This document shows, in pieces, positions 6,146 through 6,830 of a stretch of DNA of 6,830 bases. The first letter of the stretch is position 1. Each line of letters opens with the position of its first letter. A model generated the notes under the pieces. That model was given only the letters and a program-made list of their open reading frames with translations. It was not told where the DNA came from and made no database searches. The stretch is from Firmicutes bacterium UBA3914. Its GTDB lineage: Bacteria > Bacillota > Limnochordia > Darwinibacteriales > Darwinibacteriaceae. Both the position numbers and the translations under genes were made by a program. The stretch spans positions 11,817 to 18,646 of the forward strand of contig DGEY01000099.1 of the NCBI GenBank assembly GCA_002391385.1, read 5' to 3'.

Positions 6146-6811
6146 ATGATGAAGCAAGGGGAACTGACCAGAGTGATCGTTGATGTGCGGGATGTGTATA
6201 AATCCTTTGGCACATTGGAGATTCTGCGGGGCGTGAGCCTCCAGGTTCGGGAGAAGGAGGTTGTGGTGATCTGCGGGCCCAGCGGCTCCGGGAAGAGCAC
6301 TTTGATCCGCTGCCTCAACGGTTTGGAAAAGATCGACGGGGGAGAAATCTATGTGGGCGGGCTGCCGGTTCATGATCCCAAGACCAAGTCCACGGAAATC
6401 GCCAAGAAGGTGGGCATGGTCTTCCAGGATTTCAACCTCTTCCCCCATATGACTGTGCTGGAGAACGTCACCTTGGCCCCCATCAAGGTGAAAAAGATGC
6501 CCAAAGAAGAGGCCGCAGAGCTGGCCCTGGATCTTCTAGCTAAGGTGGGCATCCGGGACCAGGCGGATAAGTACCCCGCGGCCACCTCCGGAGGTCAAAA
6601 GCAGCGGGTGGCCATTGCCCGGGCCTTGGCCATGCAGCCCGATGTGATGCTCTTTGACGAGCCCACCTCAGCCCTGGACCCGGAGATGATCGCCGAGGTT
6701 TTGGATGTCATGAAGGGGCTGGCCCAAGGGGGTATGACCATGATCGTGGTCACCCATGAAATGGGCTTTGCCCGGGAGGTGGCGGACCGGGTGATCTTCT
6801 TCGACGAGGGG
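6146..6811 (+). CDS. Polar amino acid ABC transporter ATP-binding protein, GlnQ-like (3' truncated)
   Basis: This is the ATPase of a polar amino acid uptake ABC transporter. The 222 genomic codons cover almost the whole domain: Walker A G44-P-S-G-S-G-K-S-T52, Q-loop Q94 in F-Q-D-F-N-L-F-P-H, signature T147-S-G-G-Q-K-Q-R154 (Thr replacing the usual Leu), Walker B V167-M-L-F-D-E172 followed by canonical P-T-S-A-L-D, and switch His H204 in T-H-E-M. The F-N-L-F-P-H-M-T-V-L-E-N-V string is typical of GlnQ/ArtP/HisP rather than peptide-transport ATPases. GlnQ proteins are about 240 residues, so roughly 20 C-terminal residues are missing. The first 9-10 residues precede the usual start, but the ribosome binding site supports ATG 6146 or 6149. 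It lies after a terminator and TATAAT box, so it is a separate unit; its permease and binding protein are not in the window. Reading on past 6811 enters adapter sequence (Leu-Ser-Leu-Ile-His-Ile), which is not protein. Confidence 0.93.
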
Positions 6812-6830
6812 CTGTCTCTTATACACATCT
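6812..6830. other. Tn5/Nextera mosaic-end adapter (sequencing artefact)
   Basis: CTGTCTCTTATACACATCT is identical to the 19-bp Tn5 mosaic end used in tagmentation libraries, read in the orientation seen at the 3' end of short inserts. It begins exactly where the ATPase stops matching its family and occupies the extreme contig end. It is untrimmed adapter, not genomic DNA and not a transposon end of the organism. Confidence 0.97.

Noticed and set aside
6595..6828. - strand frame beginning Met-Cys-Ile-Arg-Asp-Ser at the right edge
   Set aside because: Its start codon and first residues are the Nextera adapter; the rest is antisense to the GlnQ-type ATPase.
6812..6830. Possible genuine Tn5 inverted-repeat end or insertion site
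   Set aside because: The 19 bases are the engineered mosaic end used in library preparation and lie exactly at the contig terminus, so adapter is far more likely than a resident transposon.

Overview
This window looks like a contig-end fragment of a moderately GC-rich bacterial genome. Strong GGAGG-type ribosome binding sites, a consensus TATAAT box, tight gene packing and rho-independent terminators fit a Bacillota-like organism, but this taxonomic guess is weak and rests on style rather than a marker gene. The last 19 bases are not genomic: they match the Tn5/Nextera mosaic-end adapter, so the real sequence stops at 6811.

Layout, all on the + strand: (1) 3-224, the C-terminal LuxR-type helix-turn-helix of a regulator cut by the left edge, closed by an intrinsic terminator at 247-282. 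(2) 283-500, a gene-free leader with a candidate promoter near 346-374 and two predicted hairpins upstream of the ribosome binding site. (3) 501-6035, a complete five-gene Opp/Dpp-type ABC importer in the order binding protein, permease B, permease C, ATPase D, ATPase F. A 12-bp perfect hairpin without a T-tract separates the binding-protein gene from the membrane and ATPase genes. The last four genes are 2 nt apart or overlap, and the operon ends at a terminator at 6047-6075. (4) 6102-6811, a new transcription unit with a TATAAT box and the truncated gene of a GlnQ-type amino-acid ABC ATPase.

The five-gene operon should act as one machine. The exported Trp-rich family-5 binding protein captures a solute, the two six-helix permeases form the pore, and the D/F ATPase heterodimer drives uptake. 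The family name says peptide transport. However, the Trp richness and the permease and ATPase motif variants recall the Opp-like branch that imports beta-linked oligosaccharides in Thermotoga and Pyrococcus, so the substrate should be treated as open. No mobile element, CRISPR array, tRNA or rRNA was seen. I found no clearly novel system. The most notable points are the adapter tail, the intercistronic hairpin, the structured leader, and asymmetric motif variation between the paired subunits.
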